DNA of 64,000 bases from Gymnopilus junonius (GCA_015501075.1 JADNYJ010000004.1:248001-312000), one strand, 5' to 3'. Shown: positions 1-11,870, numbered from the stretch's first letter. The notes: generated from the sequence alone by a model not told the origin. Made by a program: numbers and translations.

Positions 1-2145
1 CCAATAGTGAAGAGTCGTGACTGCCAGAAGAACCAACATTAAAAATTGGCAAGCAACTGTAGCGTAGATTCCAGGAAGATAGGTCGGATAATCAACTTGT
101 CGAAAGACCAGACTGGCAAAAATCCCCCCTATACCCCCGAACGATACGATTATCGCGGTCGATACCGCCCTCTTTGTGTGAGAAATGATGTTGTTTGAAG
201 ACTAGTGTTCGCCCCACCCATTATCCATCCGTCAGTATCAACATTCGGACTTTGTAGCCCGTTACTCACATATGCAAGGATTCCAGGAATGCATCCTCCT
301 GAGCCCGAATTGCTCAAGAAAATACCTATTTTTAAAATTAAGCAAATAAAGTTAAAGAATCGCAAGAACACGTACCTGCATATCTCCAACCAGGACGAGG
401 CGCAAATCCTGTCAAGAACAAGCCAATCATTGTCATGACAGTCTGGACAGCGATTATTGCGGCTCGTTGACGATATTTGTCGGAAATCCAAGAAAAGAAC
501 ATTATGCTAACAGTCTAAGGGTGGAAAGTCAGCGAGCCGAAGTGTTGAACAATAACGAATCTGACCGCAAAAATGTAGGGTGGTGCGCTCTTTCGTTCTG
601 GCTTCAGTGATAGCTCTGAAATCACTTAAGACCTTGAAAACGTACCAGTAACAAGGATGCTGATATACTCCAACCCATTCCTCGCAAAATAATGGTTAAG
701 AAAGAGCTGTGTTTTTGACTATGAGCTATAGTTCGACAGGACAATCTAGATGAGAAACCTTATCGCATAGGCCGGAAGCGTCGCACACATATACATCAAA
801 CCTTCATAGCACAACGTCAATCAAATTAGCAGTGAACGATATGCTGAAAATTCAAGATCCATACCCACTGCCCAGAGTTTCCAATCTAGTAAGTGAAGGA
901 CTAATTTCTCTTTAGTAAGGACGTCAGGTACCGAGTCTCCACGGTCCTTCTCGACCCTTTGAAGAACGAAGGCAGTCTGGTCTGGCCTTAAAAAGGAATT
1001 TTGGTCAGGGAAGCTGGGAATAAAAAACCAGCCAACGATGCCGAAAGCAATAGTGACGGCACCCTCGACGATCTAGTAACGTAAAAATCAAATTTTCTGC
1101 GAAGAACGGACGAATACAGAAAGACTTACGAAAATCCATGCCCATCCAACAATCCCAAAGCGACCATGAAGCAGACTCAAGACGTAAGCAAGTATCGCAC
1201 TGAATCCACCAATAAATATGCCGACAACATAGAAAGCGGCGAGGCTAATACATATGGAGTCAGCATGCTGTTGAAAGCCTTCATCAAATGGAATAAACAA
1301 ACCGTTTCTGGACTTCGTGGCGGGTGTACCTTCATATAACGCCAAAGCATTCAGTACCACTTCGTCATACCTAGGAACATTGAAAGAACGCACCAAGTCG
1401 TGATTATATAGACTAGTGCGGGAAAGAACCCTGCCTAAAATAAGCGGTCAAGGTAGTTAAAATAATGCCTGAACAAATCAGTCAGTGCGCTCACCTCAAA
1501 AGCGCCGAGCAGTGCTCTGCAGAGAGCAAGGAAACCCCATGAAGGCACAAATCCCATAGCTAGCTGGACGGCGCCCCATGAGATAACCAAAGAAGCGAGC
1601 CAATGGACTCCACCCAATTTTCGAAGGAACAAATTACTTGGAAGTTGACTGGGTAAATCCGAACGTCGGAATGTCAGCTGATAGGGACGCGTGCGCTTGA
1701 AGGGACTGGAGTACATACAAAACAATATAGGGGACAAAGTATATACAAGACACGATACTGTAGCGCGATCCAATGCTCAAATGCTTCATGTCATTGAAGT
1801 AAGCGATTAAATGAAGTACAGCATTTTTAAAACGTACGAGGTCATGGTCCATCCCAACCGTACGCGCAAGGCCAAGATTAGAACGGTCAATCAAGGAAAG
1901 TGCAGAAAGAGTTCCAAGAAGGGGAAGAAGTCTCCAATCGACCTTTCGACTAAGAAAAGGGGATTGACTGTATTAGAATGTATTGATCAAACAGAGTAAA
2001 AAAGAAAAGCTTGCATAGTCGATTTCGTAAAATGCGTATATTCTTCTTCCGACAGACCCGCGTGTTCTGCATCTGAGTGAGTTGACAATAAATCTGCCTT
2101 GTTGTCGATTGCGGCGTGCATAGTTGACTGAGCGCCTGAAGCCAT
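1..2145 (-). CDS. MFS transporter, Dal5/allantoate permease type (3' end cut off by window)
   Basis: Plasma-membrane major facilitator of the anion:cation symporter branch that in fungi imports allantoate, nicotinate, pantothenate and similar organic acids; the substrate cannot be read from sequence. Read on the minus strand, the protein starts at the ATG at 2143-2145 with a hydrophilic N-terminus. It then gives the family block RKVDWRLLPLLG...IDRSNLGLAR (about 1950-1860), a FVPYIVLYV segment, HWLASLVISWGAVQLAMGF (about 1600-1550), and near the window edge KRAVSTAIIVSFGGIGG and PTYLPGIYATVACQ, which is the TM11-12 region. About 10-20 C-terminal residues lie outside. The first intron (1950-2014) fits only a GC-AG boundary. 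There are several further introns. A GTG lies in frame upstream (2169), but a nuclear gene should use the ATG at 2145. Family assignment is firm; substrate is unknown. Confidence 0.85.
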
Positions 2146-2169
2146 CGTTGAAGTCTTTGAGGCAGACAC

Positions 2170-3293
2170 AGCGTCTTGAAATAGGATGCATTGCTGTTGA
2201 GAGACTTTTTATACATCGCAAACGCATCGAAATTGAACAACGATGCTCCTAAACGTAAATCCAATCAAGAACCAGGAAGACCAGAAGGGGTGAAGTTTAG
2301 GTAAACGTGAGCATCAGTGATCACCTTCCAGCTTCAAATCACTGGTGCACGAGTCCATTAGAGCATTTCTGACTAGGAGTCGAAAGCAAAGCGAACTTCA
2401 GTGTTAGTTGACGATGTTCAGGGGCAAGCAAAGTGCTTGAATAGGCAGAGAAGAGTGTCCCAAGTGAACGAAGCAGGAAAAGTGACTGATAGATGGGGGC
2501 AATTTCCATATGATGACATGAAAAAGATACACGCCAGTCAGAGTATCTCCCGTGAGGGCCCGCATACCTTTCGCCCGGAAAGGTTTCGAAAAACAGCGAG
2601 GCGGGTTCCCAGAATGCAGCGCAGCAGAAGCCCATGAAATACATCGCCACTCCTGAATAAAAATAACAAATTTCTCAGATTACTAGGTGACCAATCCTGG
2701 CTGTCGGGATAAAATCTTCACAGGTTCATGCCTGAGAGGCTTGTGCCTGAAGAATATTAAGCCATTTAGGTGGTCTAGGCAGCTACGAAGGTAACAAAAA
2801 TGCTCTTACTTACCAGAGGCAAAGTAGCGGCCGATGCTACTTCTTTTGATATCATCAAGGAAGAATGGCTTCAAACTCTCAAAGTCCGGAACCGTTAAAA
2901 CCGAGAAGAAGACAGGTGAGGCAGGAGCAGACAGTTCGGTGGACCAAAAATGGACCTATTGGTCGTCCAGCTACTAACCACGATGAGATCGCAAGGCCGG
3001 TAAATTGAAGACGGCTAAGGCACCTGAGCATTCCGGTGCCATGCAGAGCAGAAACACATGATACTTTCAATTGGCTGTGGCGACAAGATAAACAACGACG
3101 CATTCAATGAATCCCAAGATAAAGTTCAATACATAGCCCATGAGACAGCTTTTAATATGTTACATCCTGTTATATAATGCAAATTGCTCTAACATTCGAA
3201 TGGCAAAAAAAATGAGAATCTAAAAGGGAAGCTGACACAATAAGAAGAAAACGTACGTCCTACAATATATTGTCATGTACAATAATCGGATAA
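2170..3293. other. No supported gene; minus-strand gene-like fragments
   Basis: This stretch lies between the MFS transporter and the NMN adenylyltransferase. On the minus strand there are hydrophobic open segments around 3140-2880 and 2650-2340, but they carry stops in every frame and I could not join them with canonical splice sites into a recognisable protein. It may be a decayed gene, promoter sequence, or a fast-evolving gene I cannot read. Confidence 0.4.
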
Positions 3294-4479
3294 TCAATGC
3301 GTTTCCTTCTCCTTCTTCGAGCTTCCTGCACTGAGTTCCTTCTCTTTGCCCTTGTCCGTGTGGTTACTGGTTGGTTGGTTTGCGTTCGACGAGGTTTCGT
3401 CTTGGTACAGACCATTTTGCTCTATATAGTCCACTACAGAATTCGGTAGCAAGTATCTGACTGAAAGACCTCTTCTCAGGAAAAGCCGGACCTAAAAGGT
3501 AAATAAAGTGGGTTAAAAGAAGGCGGGATGAGGATATAAATAAAATGGCACCTTCGTGCTGGAAACGTCATTTTGGATAAGCTGCGAGATAAGATAAATA
3601 TTGCTTCGCCAGCGAGCAAGGCTATCTGTAGCTTGGTCTATCGCCGTGCCAGCCCGCTCTACAATAAAGCATCCATATCGCCCAAGGATATGTTCAAGCT
3701 ATGGGAAGCATTAGATGCGCTTTTCGTTCGATTTTCAAATACGACCGACATCAGAGTAGCTCCACACCCCTGGCTCGCTCATGGTGCCTATTAAATCGGA
3801 GCCTGCCAAAAGCATTACTCTAACAGAACGGTGCTCGCCAGATGCTGTGCGCACACCCCCCAAAACGGTGTTGATTTCATGGTCAAAATGATCTAGCACA
3901 ATGGCAGTACGCTGGTATGCTTGGAAAGCCTCCCATGAATCGACCATTAACCATGTATCGGAATCCTCAGCTGCGAGGGTACACATATTCACTCTGTAAA
4001 TGGACAGATCAGCACTGAGCGACATGGGGACGAGGGGACGTGAGCCAAAAGAACGTCATAGATCCGGCACATTATCCGAAATCCGGAATCCGGAATGATA
4101 CAAAAGTTGGCCGTACAGGAAAGTTTTCCGGCAAGAGGAGAAGAAACGGGACGGGGGACTCGGTACCGCCTCATGATGAAGCATCTGACTCGAGAACGTA
4201 CCGATGGTGAGCACTGAGCAACCCGGGCTTCTTGTACATGTCGCTCACAGGACTGAGGTAGCCTCCCATAATTTCGAAATTGGTATTATGCCTGACGTAG
4301 TCCTTGGCCATCTCGAACATTCGAAGGTGGAGGTAAGTGACTGGGCTAAAGGAACCACATGCTATGAGGACCACTGGAGTCTTGGTGGGGTCTCGGAGGG
4401 TGGTCTGGAGGCGATGGTGAGGGAAGGAATAATTTGGGGGGTTTGTGAAGGACTCTGTGAGGTGGGCGGAGGAGGCCAT
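3294..4479 (-). CDS. Nicotinamide/nicotinate-mononucleotide adenylyltransferase (NMNAT)
   Basis: Joins ATP to NMN or NaMN to give NAD or deamido-NAD, the last shared step of NAD synthesis. Four exons: 4479-4202, 3993-3750, 3698-3552, 3491-3294; introns of 208, 51 and 60 nt. The 867-nt CDS encodes 288 aa, normal for fungal Nma1/Nma2. Seen motifs: GSFSPVTYLHLRMFEMA near the N-terminus (the GxFxPxHxGH-type nucleotide-binding motif, with Y-L-H), then GGYLSPVSDMYKKPGLLSAHHR, SDTWLMVDSWEA, LLAGSDLIGTM, and GRYGCFIVERAGT. The ISQLIQNDVSSTKVR segment matches the family's C-terminal ISxTxxR nucleotide motif (SST-K-R here). It ends in a Lys/Glu-rich tail. The start ATG is the first in frame. It is transcribed away from the family X polymerase, 592 bp apart. 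Confidence 0.93.
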
Positions 4480-5071
4480 TGGGAAGGGGGGAAGAGGGAA
4501 GAATTGCGGGGAAGGAAGGGGCTAAAGGAAAGGAGTAATCTCAGTCAAATAAGAACAGTAACATCCAGTCTGCACAAGAGGACATCTTAATCACAATGAA
4601 CAGATTCATTCCCACGACCACTTGATTTCAAATCTAGTTACAAATGCTACATCTACTGCGAGCAGTCATATCCATCTGTCAACTACAGCAGTCTTCGGAA
4701 GGGTGCTTGGATACTGCCACCAATGTAGCAGTCATGGGCGGAATCATGACTCGATGACGGGCGTCTAGATAACAAGGTCCGAAGACCCTGATTACTTGGC
4801 CCTTATCAGATTGCGTTCCTTTTAATGTCCTAGTACAGTAGTCGCCAACAGGCGAGTATGCACACAGCTGTATTGCAGCAGAGAACATAGCCTCCTCCTC
4901 TATGGAATATTGGACCGAGTATGTACTGGGAAATTATGTGAACAACTTTTGCTTGGTCGGGGTTTGCCATAGGCCGAAATAGGCAGGATAGATTCATCGT
5001 CTTCCGGCTGTCTGGTACGCTCAGCTCCAGCTGCAGTAATTCCACTAATTGTGCTCGTAAAATAGAGAACC
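4480..5071. promoter_or_regulatory. Divergent intergenic region between NMNAT and family X polymerase
   Basis: 592 bp separate the two divergent start codons and must hold both promoters. I see no coding exon here. G-rich sequence lies just upstream of the NMNAT start (4480-4530). No clear TATA box could be assigned. Confidence 0.5.
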
Positions 5072-7418
5072 ATGAAGCGAAGGCCTCCTGCTCATAGATC
5101 TAATTCAAACACGGATACAGACTCGGAAGAGCACAGACCTTCCAAACGCTTCCGATCAACATCGACAGAGGTTTCAGGAGACGGCACTGAACCTACGACT
5201 GGGCCGATAAAGATTTACATTGTTCAGGAAAAGCTTGATGACAAAACAATCCGTGAACTCTTTGACTTGGTCGAATTGGCCCAGAAAGGCAGACCTCCAT
5301 CAGTCGCTCCACTAAACCTCGAAATTTGTAAAAACGCTGAAGGCGCTGACCTGATAATTACCAATATTAGGATGAAAAAACGCTTCGAAAGACATGTCCT
5401 TTGGAACATTGCTGTTCGTTATCTTCAATTGATGTCTCGGATACATATCATTGATTCAACGCGCAGAAACAAAAGGCCATCGTGACTCCAGATTGGCTAC
5501 GCGAATCTATCAAGAAAGGTCGCTTGGTTGAATGTGGCAATCATGCAGCTTTCACCGAGTTACACGACAAAACTGTCGAACACTGCCCTGATGAATCCAA
5601 CCAAGATACCGGAGCCACATCCCGAGAATCATCCCCCTCACTACCAAGGTACCAGCCGCCAGCTGTGAAACCGACGAGCCTCAACGTATTTAAGAATTGG
5701 AGATCTCGATATGCATGCCAACGTGCTTCTCCTTTGGTCTGTGTAAATCAAGCACTGGCAGAGGAATTGGCTGTCCTGGGCGAAGCTCGAGAATTGGAAG
5801 GTCTCCGCGTCAACGCGCTGGCTTATGAACGTGCTGTCTCTGTAGGTAATCCTTCTAACCAGTTGATAAGCTGTTTAGTGACCATCCATTACAGCTCATA
5901 AAATGTGACCGGCTTCTGTTGCATTTTCGTTCAATCCATCTGACTGTTTGTGAACAGCTTATCCGTACCATATTACACAAGAAGCTTACAAAAGAGACCT
6001 CGTAAAGTTGCCAGGCCTAGGTAGTAAAACCATGTCAAAAGTAAACCGCTCTTATAGTTGCCAGGCTTTTCTAATGTGGTTACGCTAGATTCAAGAGTTC
6101 ATCAGCAGTGGCTCCATTTCTGAATCACGTATGCATTTGGTGGTATATTCTTGCTTGCCTTGAAATAGCTTATCTTCAATAGGAACGACCTGTGAATCAG
6201 AACGATATCAGTCTCTCTCTTTATTTTCCAAGATCTACGGCATAGGTCCTGTCAACGCTCGGAAATTATATGATATAGGTTGTCGTGGCATTGAAGACCT
6301 GGAAAGGTATTACGACGTCGCTCCTGGCTCAACCATTGAATCCGTCGAAGAAGACCTCGTCACTCCTGACAGGAAGAAAATACCGAAGAACAAGATTCCT
6401 GATTTGCCTATCAAGATATCTTTGGCTTTGAGGGAAGACTTTGCAATCCCAATTCCTAGAGAAGAGGTGGAAGAAATGCATGGAGTTGTCATGCATGAAT
6501 TGGATCTGATTCAGCCTGGGTGTGTAAGCACCATCGTTGGAGGGTGAGTTTTGTTTGACAGTTCCATCACTTCTCGGCGTATGTTGAACCTGTAAATAAC
6601 CTAGTTATCGACGCGGAAAACCGTATAGCAACGATGCTGATATAGTGATAAGCCATTCTGATATTCGCAACGGAGCCAATATTATAAAAGGGTTGTGTAA
6701 GAGACTCACGCAACGCCTACACGCATCTGGTAATGAAGGCTGCTTCTCTCACCTAATCAGCACCTGATGTCTTACTTCGCGATTCTTTTCCAGGTGTGAT
6801 AACGCATGTCATGCGTACGTTCATTCAGACCCTTAAAATAATGCTGGAAGTGACGCAGGGCAATACTCCATATCACAGATCTTTCTGGGTTCCATGCACA
6901 TAACGCCTTGAGGACGGAACATTGGGATTCACTGGAGAAAGCTTTGACTGTGCTCGTCCTGCCATCCAAAGGCAAAGAAAAGCGCCTCCATCGTCGACTG
7001 GACCTGATATTTGCGTCGCCAGCGGCCTATTGGACGGCAGTAGTTGGATGGTAAATTGACTTTTTTTTTTCTTGTTCCGTCTGAGCCAATAAAAATGTCT
7101 ATTAGGTCCGGCTCCAAAATGTTTGAACGAGATCTGAGGCTCTGGGCTAAGACTGAGAAGTAGTGCCATTTATTGGGTGCCTTTCACCAGTAGCTGACTT
7201 TTTTTTGACCTGACAGAGGAATGAAGTTTGATAGTTCAGGGATGTGAGCTTGATTCTCGCCGGCATTCCTCCATTGCAGAAGTTAATTCGCGTTCGCGTT
7301 CACGTTCAGGACTCGACGCCACGATTCGAAATTGCTTATCCCTCGCAGCGAGGAAGAAGTTTTCGATTGCCTGGGCTTGGAATGGGTTGATCCTACTATG
7401 CGTAACGCTGATGTTTAA
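5072..7418 (+). CDS. Family X DNA polymerase (Pol lambda/mu/Pol4 type) with N-terminal BRCT domain
   Basis: Template-dependent gap-filling polymerase of base-excision repair and non-homologous end joining. Eleven exons: 5072-5413, 5467-5845, 5958-6040, 6089-6128, 6201-6543, 6605-6729, 6794-6814, 6879-7050, 7106-7159, 7217-7243, 7310-7418; total 1,695 nt, 564 aa. A BRCT domain spans about residues 45-140 (IKIYIVQ start, VTPDWLRESIKKGRL end). A helix-hairpin-helix follows (KLPGLGSKT, about 257-265), then a second (IYGIGPVNARKLYDIG, from about 293). The palm has GYRRGKPYSNDADIVIS with catalytic Asp406 and Asp408, and RRLDLIF with the third Asp at 486. The C-terminus EEEVFDCLGLEWVDP...RNADV is typical of fungal members. 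Two exons are only 21 and 27 nt. Whether it is the lambda or mu orthologue is not decided; the single-BRCT layout fits both. Confidence 0.93.
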
Positions 7419-7537
7419 TTGTCAAAATCTTTGTATGCTTTAGCTGATTTCGTGTATTTCATGTTGTAATTGAGTTAATTGTATAGTATCTCCATGTTGT
7501 ATTTGTACTGTAGTGCAGTGTAACAGTTGCTTGCTCA

Positions 7538-9570
7538 TCAGAAAAATGCTTGAATGCCGGTTATCGCCTTGCCCAAAATTAGGGCATGGATATCCTGTAA
7601 ATGGGATGTAAGTAATCGACGGTAATTTTCTCAATAAATCCTTTCTTACATTGGTGCCTACGCAGTGAATGTCATGTCAGTGTTTTTCGCCTTATTGTGT
7701 GATAGAATGAAACAGACCTTCGTAAGTATTTGTCACTTGCAGATTGGCCACATGTCGACCCACATGGTACCTTGAAGAGGAGGAACTGCATTAACGTATG
7801 CCTTGTGAGATCGGTGGAGCACTCACTCATCGGCACAGGCATTTCCACCCAGGATGTCCAATACAACACGAGCTTGCTGCAGAGCTTTGCCGCAATTATT
7901 ACGCTTCACTAAGCTGATCATCTCTGGAGCGACTTTCCCCGCGTCCTTCAACCTTCCGACTTGCAAACTGGCTTGAAGGCCGAGAGCGACCTCCGTCTGG
8001 GCATCGACGAGCTTTTTCTGCACAAGTTGGAAGGATGCCAATGGACGCTTGAATTGCTGACGCTCCAATGCATACGCACGTGTGCGGCCAACGCAGTCTT
8101 CTAAGGCACCCATGACGCCCCAGGAGATACCATACCTGGAAGAGGAGAGCTTTAGGCGACATCAAATATACAGGTACTGGAGTATGGTTACCTTGCTGAG
8201 TTCAAGCAAGAAAATGGTGAGCCCAAGCCCCTGGTCTTTGGAAGCAATGCATCATGTGAGACACGGACAGAGTCAATGAAAATTGATCCTGTGAGGGATA
8301 CCCGAAGGGCTACTTTGTTTTTGATGGCAGGAGCTGACAACCCTTTGAGGCCCTATATCTCCGCGTAAGTCAGGAGTTCGAATAAAAAGACAGGAAAGTA
8401 CCTTATCCAAAATAAATCCACGAATCTTGTTGTCCCACTTACAATTTGCCCATACAACGAAGACATCCCTGCAGAGGGATGAATGGAAAAATTCGCACTT
8501 CGACATAATTCCAAACAACTCACGCGACCGGCGCGTTGGATATCCAAGTTTTGCTTCCATTTAAGATAAATCCACCTTCGACCTCTTCCGCGGTGGTCTC
8601 CATCCCTCCCGGATCCGAACCGTGATTGGGTTCAGTGAGACCCTGTCGGCAGGCGAATGAACATCATCACCAAAAAGTTATGCATGTCACTTACGAATGC
8701 ACCAATAATTTCGCCCTTGGCTGATATTGCTTTAGTAAAGGCAAGTAGGATTATGCAACAGGGCCATATTCACCTAAACGAGGGAGATACTTTTCTTTCT
8801 GCGTTTCAGTCCCGAATTCATTGATTGGGTGCATCACCAGGGAAGATTGCACTGAAGCTGTCGATCGGTACCCTGAATCGACTCTAGCAGGAAGTCATGA
8901 TGAGGTCTGGGCCGTCAAAAATACGTTCATTGCAGAAACCTTTCAATTTCTCTTGCAATAAGACCATAGGCAACATTGCTAACTCCGGCACATCCGTATC
9001 CTTGTATGGTGGGACCTAATAAGCCAAGCTTGCCCATCTCTGGAGGATGTCGTGGTCAAATTCTAATAAACGAGCATCAAAAGTAAAACTCGAGGCACAT
9101 TGTGATTGGCAGACCTTCCGTTCGCCATCCCTTCAGTACACGGGGCATGAGATTTTCCTACAATCTGTGTATGAGTACCGTGCATGGATAATCGAAAAGG
9201 CAATCGTATACTTGGCAATATTCGCGTGCAGTATCTCTGAAGGGTTGGTGAACATTGCTTAAGTGACTAGAGCTTGGAATAGGAGCCTACCGAATAGCAA
9301 TTTCCTCGTCTGTCAATTGAGATTCCAGGTTCAGGGGATCCTGGGGTTGAAGCATCAGTTATGAGGACATATCAACAGAGCGTTAATGCATTAAGCACCT
9401 CCCAGTTGAACTGGGCATATCCTAGGAAAGTCATTCCGTTCATTAGCAATAGAGTCCGAATGCGGAGAATGCGTACCCGAGGCAGCACGTCGTGCAGAGA
9501 TGCTGGCGGCCTGTCGAGAGAGCCCTACACGAGTAAAGAACGAGGATTGTTGAATGGAAGCACGCAACAT
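7538..9570 (-). CDS. GCDH: Glutaryl-CoA dehydrogenase, mitochondrial
   Basis: FAD enzyme of the mitochondrial matrix that oxidises and decarboxylates glutaryl-CoA to crotonyl-CoA in lysine and tryptophan breakdown. Starts at 9570 with an Arg/Ser-rich presequence ([20 protein letters not shown]). Exon 2 is 23 nt (9421-9399). Seen in order: [67 protein letters not shown] (acyl-CoA dehydrogenase signature), [66 protein letters not shown]. The catalytic-base segment [19 protein letters not shown] is built from three exons, including an 8-nt microexon at 7650-7657. Near 9040 a short conserved-looking EFDHDIL segment is one base out of frame with what follows; splicing to an acceptor at about 9041 avoids it. 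Estimated 430 aa. Confidence 0.9.
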
Positions 9571-10159
9571 ATTGGAATAGGTAAGGAGGTGGGAATGAAA
9601 AAGGTTCAGGGGGTTCTAGTTAAATAAGGTTGACGTTGGGCGACAAGATCCGGCTCCTTAACTCTCCTCTTACCGGTCAAGCCATGTGACCGCGGACTGG
9701 TCATCTCTCTCGCTCGTCGTTCAATTCTTCGACACCGTGATACTATGTAGCACTCTTTCCTTAGAAAACATAGATAGAAGCAGTGTATGGGCAAAAGGCT
9801 TCTTATTCTTTCCATCAGCAGGACTGTAGTCTGTAAGGGGAGGTTCTTCCGGAAGTACAACATTGATGAATTCAACAGGTAGCATTCATGTCGGTACCGG
9901 TACGCGAAACCCCGAGCTCAGAATAAAACTCCTTATGTCGTCCATCACCTTCCGATAAGTCCAGTCGTCGTATCAAACCCTCGTTTTCCGGTGGCTACCC
10001 CCTAGAAGTTCTTCAGAAGACTCGATTCCCAAGACCAGGATGAAATGATTGAAGGATTTTGATCATATTCAGGAAAGGCATGCAAACATGTCATATTGCA
10101 ACATACAGTACGGCGCAGGGAATAGAGAATGGCATGTGTGCGTGCAAACGGATGAAAAA
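9571..10159. other. Intergenic, no gene seen
   Basis: About 590 bp between the glutaryl-CoA dehydrogenase start and the eL33 stop. The open segments here are short, lack family motifs and have no convincing splice partners. It should contain the dehydrogenase promoter and the eL33 3' end. Confidence 0.5.
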
Positions 10160-10877
10160 TCAGATGTTGGAGGGGTAGAGCATCTACAAGGGTGCCCCAA
10201 GTCCGTCAGAGCATATTGGTATAGTAAAGGAAAAGTAACGCACGACGCGGACACTGGCACCGAATGCCCGTGGGGGGAGGTTGTGTCGGAATTTTGATTT
10301 GACAACACCAGATGATCCATGCGGCCTGGTCACTCGTCTAAACGGCAGTCTCTGTACACCATCTTTCCTTTAAAAGTGAACGAAACTCACCCCCAGATGA
10401 CACGGATCTTTGAGCCCTGAATTTCCCGCTTGGCCTTGTATACGTAGGCGACACGCTGATCAAAAAACTAGAGGTTCATAACCCTTCATTGCAATAAACT
10501 GCTCCTAAGCGCACCTTTCCGAGGTAGAACTGAGCATCCTCTTTGTTTGCGACACCCTCAATCTGAATCAGCGAAGTGTTGGGGCGGGAGTTGCGCTTGG
10601 CGCGTTTGTGGCCCAGGACTCGGCCTTTGCTGTACAATCTGCCGATAGCAACCAGTCAGAATACATTCTTTCCAGCAATATGAAGCTTTGGAGTGCGGAT
10701 AGGGAACAGAGGGTGTTCAGACGCTTTCTTGAACCAGGAATTTTGCTTGATGTGCGTGATCGTCATCCGAAGTACCTCCAAGCCATCCACCCACTTTCAC
10801 CTTCCCTAATCGCACAGAATCCCTCCCGTAGCATCCCAAGCCCAGTACGGACGCATAACTCACCTAGTGGAGCCCAT
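10160..10877 (-). CDS. RPL33: 60S ribosomal protein eL33 (L35Ae/L33)
   Basis: Structural protein of the large cytosolic ribosomal subunit. Five coding exons: 10877-10864, 10638-10515, 10455-10391, 10337-10244, 10183-10160; total 321 nt, 106 aa, against 107 aa in yeast. The first coding exon is only 14 nt (MGST plus two bases), followed by a 225-nt intron, as is common in fungal ribosomal protein genes. Sequence follows the family throughout: [89 protein letters not shown]. Splice frames were fixed by this match. It shares a 154-bp promoter with the Impact-domain gene. Confidence 0.96.
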
Positions 10878-11031
10878 TTTATGTCTTGAGGAGTGCCGGC
10901 GTCGTTGACAATCTTGAGGGGGTGGTTTTGCGCTAGTTACCGGATTGGTGGGCGGGGAGGTCTAGCAGCTTTAGAAACAAACACGACCATCCCTTGCGCC
11001 AAAATTAGAACGTCGTTAATGGCCTCCTGCC
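10878..11031. promoter_or_regulatory. Bidirectional promoter, eL33 / Impact-domain gene
   Basis: Only 154 bp separate the two divergent start codons, so both promoters and 5' leaders are packed into this interval. The placement of the eL33 start is secured by the family match of its 14-nt first exon. Confidence 0.6.
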
Positions 11032-11870
11032 ATGTCCCAGTCTTCCCAGTCTGATGTATTTCTCTCTCATGAGCTAGATGGGACACTTGAGGCGTTTATC
11101 ACTTCACCTCCTCGTCCACAGCCAGTTCCCGTAGCCACCTCACAAGAAATAAGAGACCGTGGATCGATCTTTGTCGGGACAATCTACAGCGTCACCACCG
11201 CACAGGAAGCTGCTGCACGCGTTAATCACGTCAAACACGTTGTACACCGTGCTCGAAAAGCTACTCATGAAATATCTGCGTGGAGGTGCATGGCATTAAA
11301 ACCCGGTAAAACTGGTCTCAGCTTCAAGGAAGATTTCGAGGTCGTGCAAGGGAGTAAGGACGATGGCGAAAGCTGGGCTGGTGGAAAGATCCTAAAGGTC
11401 ATGCAAGACCACGGGGTTTTAGACGCTGTGGTGATTATCACTCGTTGGTGCGAATGTTTGCCTCTCGACTTCGGAGGGTTCTGATTTTGACTTAATTTCG
11501 TTGAAGGTATGGTGGTACAATGCTAGGACCCGCCCGCTTCTCACATATAGAAACTTGCGCAACGGAAGTTTGCAAAGAATTCAAACGAACGGAAGAATTG
11601 CAGGACTGCATTACTACTCTACAGACACTGGATGCCCTGTTGGCTGACCATCGTGCCCAGCTGGCTACCTTGATGGATGCTGACACGCCTAATGCAGCAA
11701 ACGCCGAATCTAAGGAAAAGGATTGCTCTTTATTTTTATCAACTAGGAAGGCACCAGACTACAAAGATCTCGATTTAACTAAAGCTAAACGGCTCATACA
11801 AGCGAGGGAACGCGCCATTAATAGTGTTAAAGCACTCATAGTTAAAATGTCCAAACCTTCAGCCACGTAA
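11032..11870 (+). CDS. Impact-domain (UPF0029/YigZ-type) protein
   Basis: Two exons, 11032-11447 and 11507-11870, intron 59 nt, 259 aa. The Impact/UPF0029 fold (ribosomal protein S5 domain 2-like) spans about residues 35-170: DRGSIFVGTIYSVTTAQEA, ARKATHEISAWRCMAL, DDGESWAGGKILKVMQ, GVLDAVVIITRWYGGTMLGP. The RWYGG motif is split by the intron. The C-terminal 110 residues are helical and Lys-rich. In yeast Yih1 and mammalian IMPACT this domain follows an RWD domain and the protein restrains Gcn2; no RWD domain is visible here, so a Gcn2 role is inference only. The gene diverges from eL33. Confidence 0.88.

Noticed and set aside
4204..4590. Plus-strand frame of 128 aa, Gly/Glu-rich
   Set aside because: It lies exactly antisense to NMNAT exon 1, which has clear catalytic motifs.
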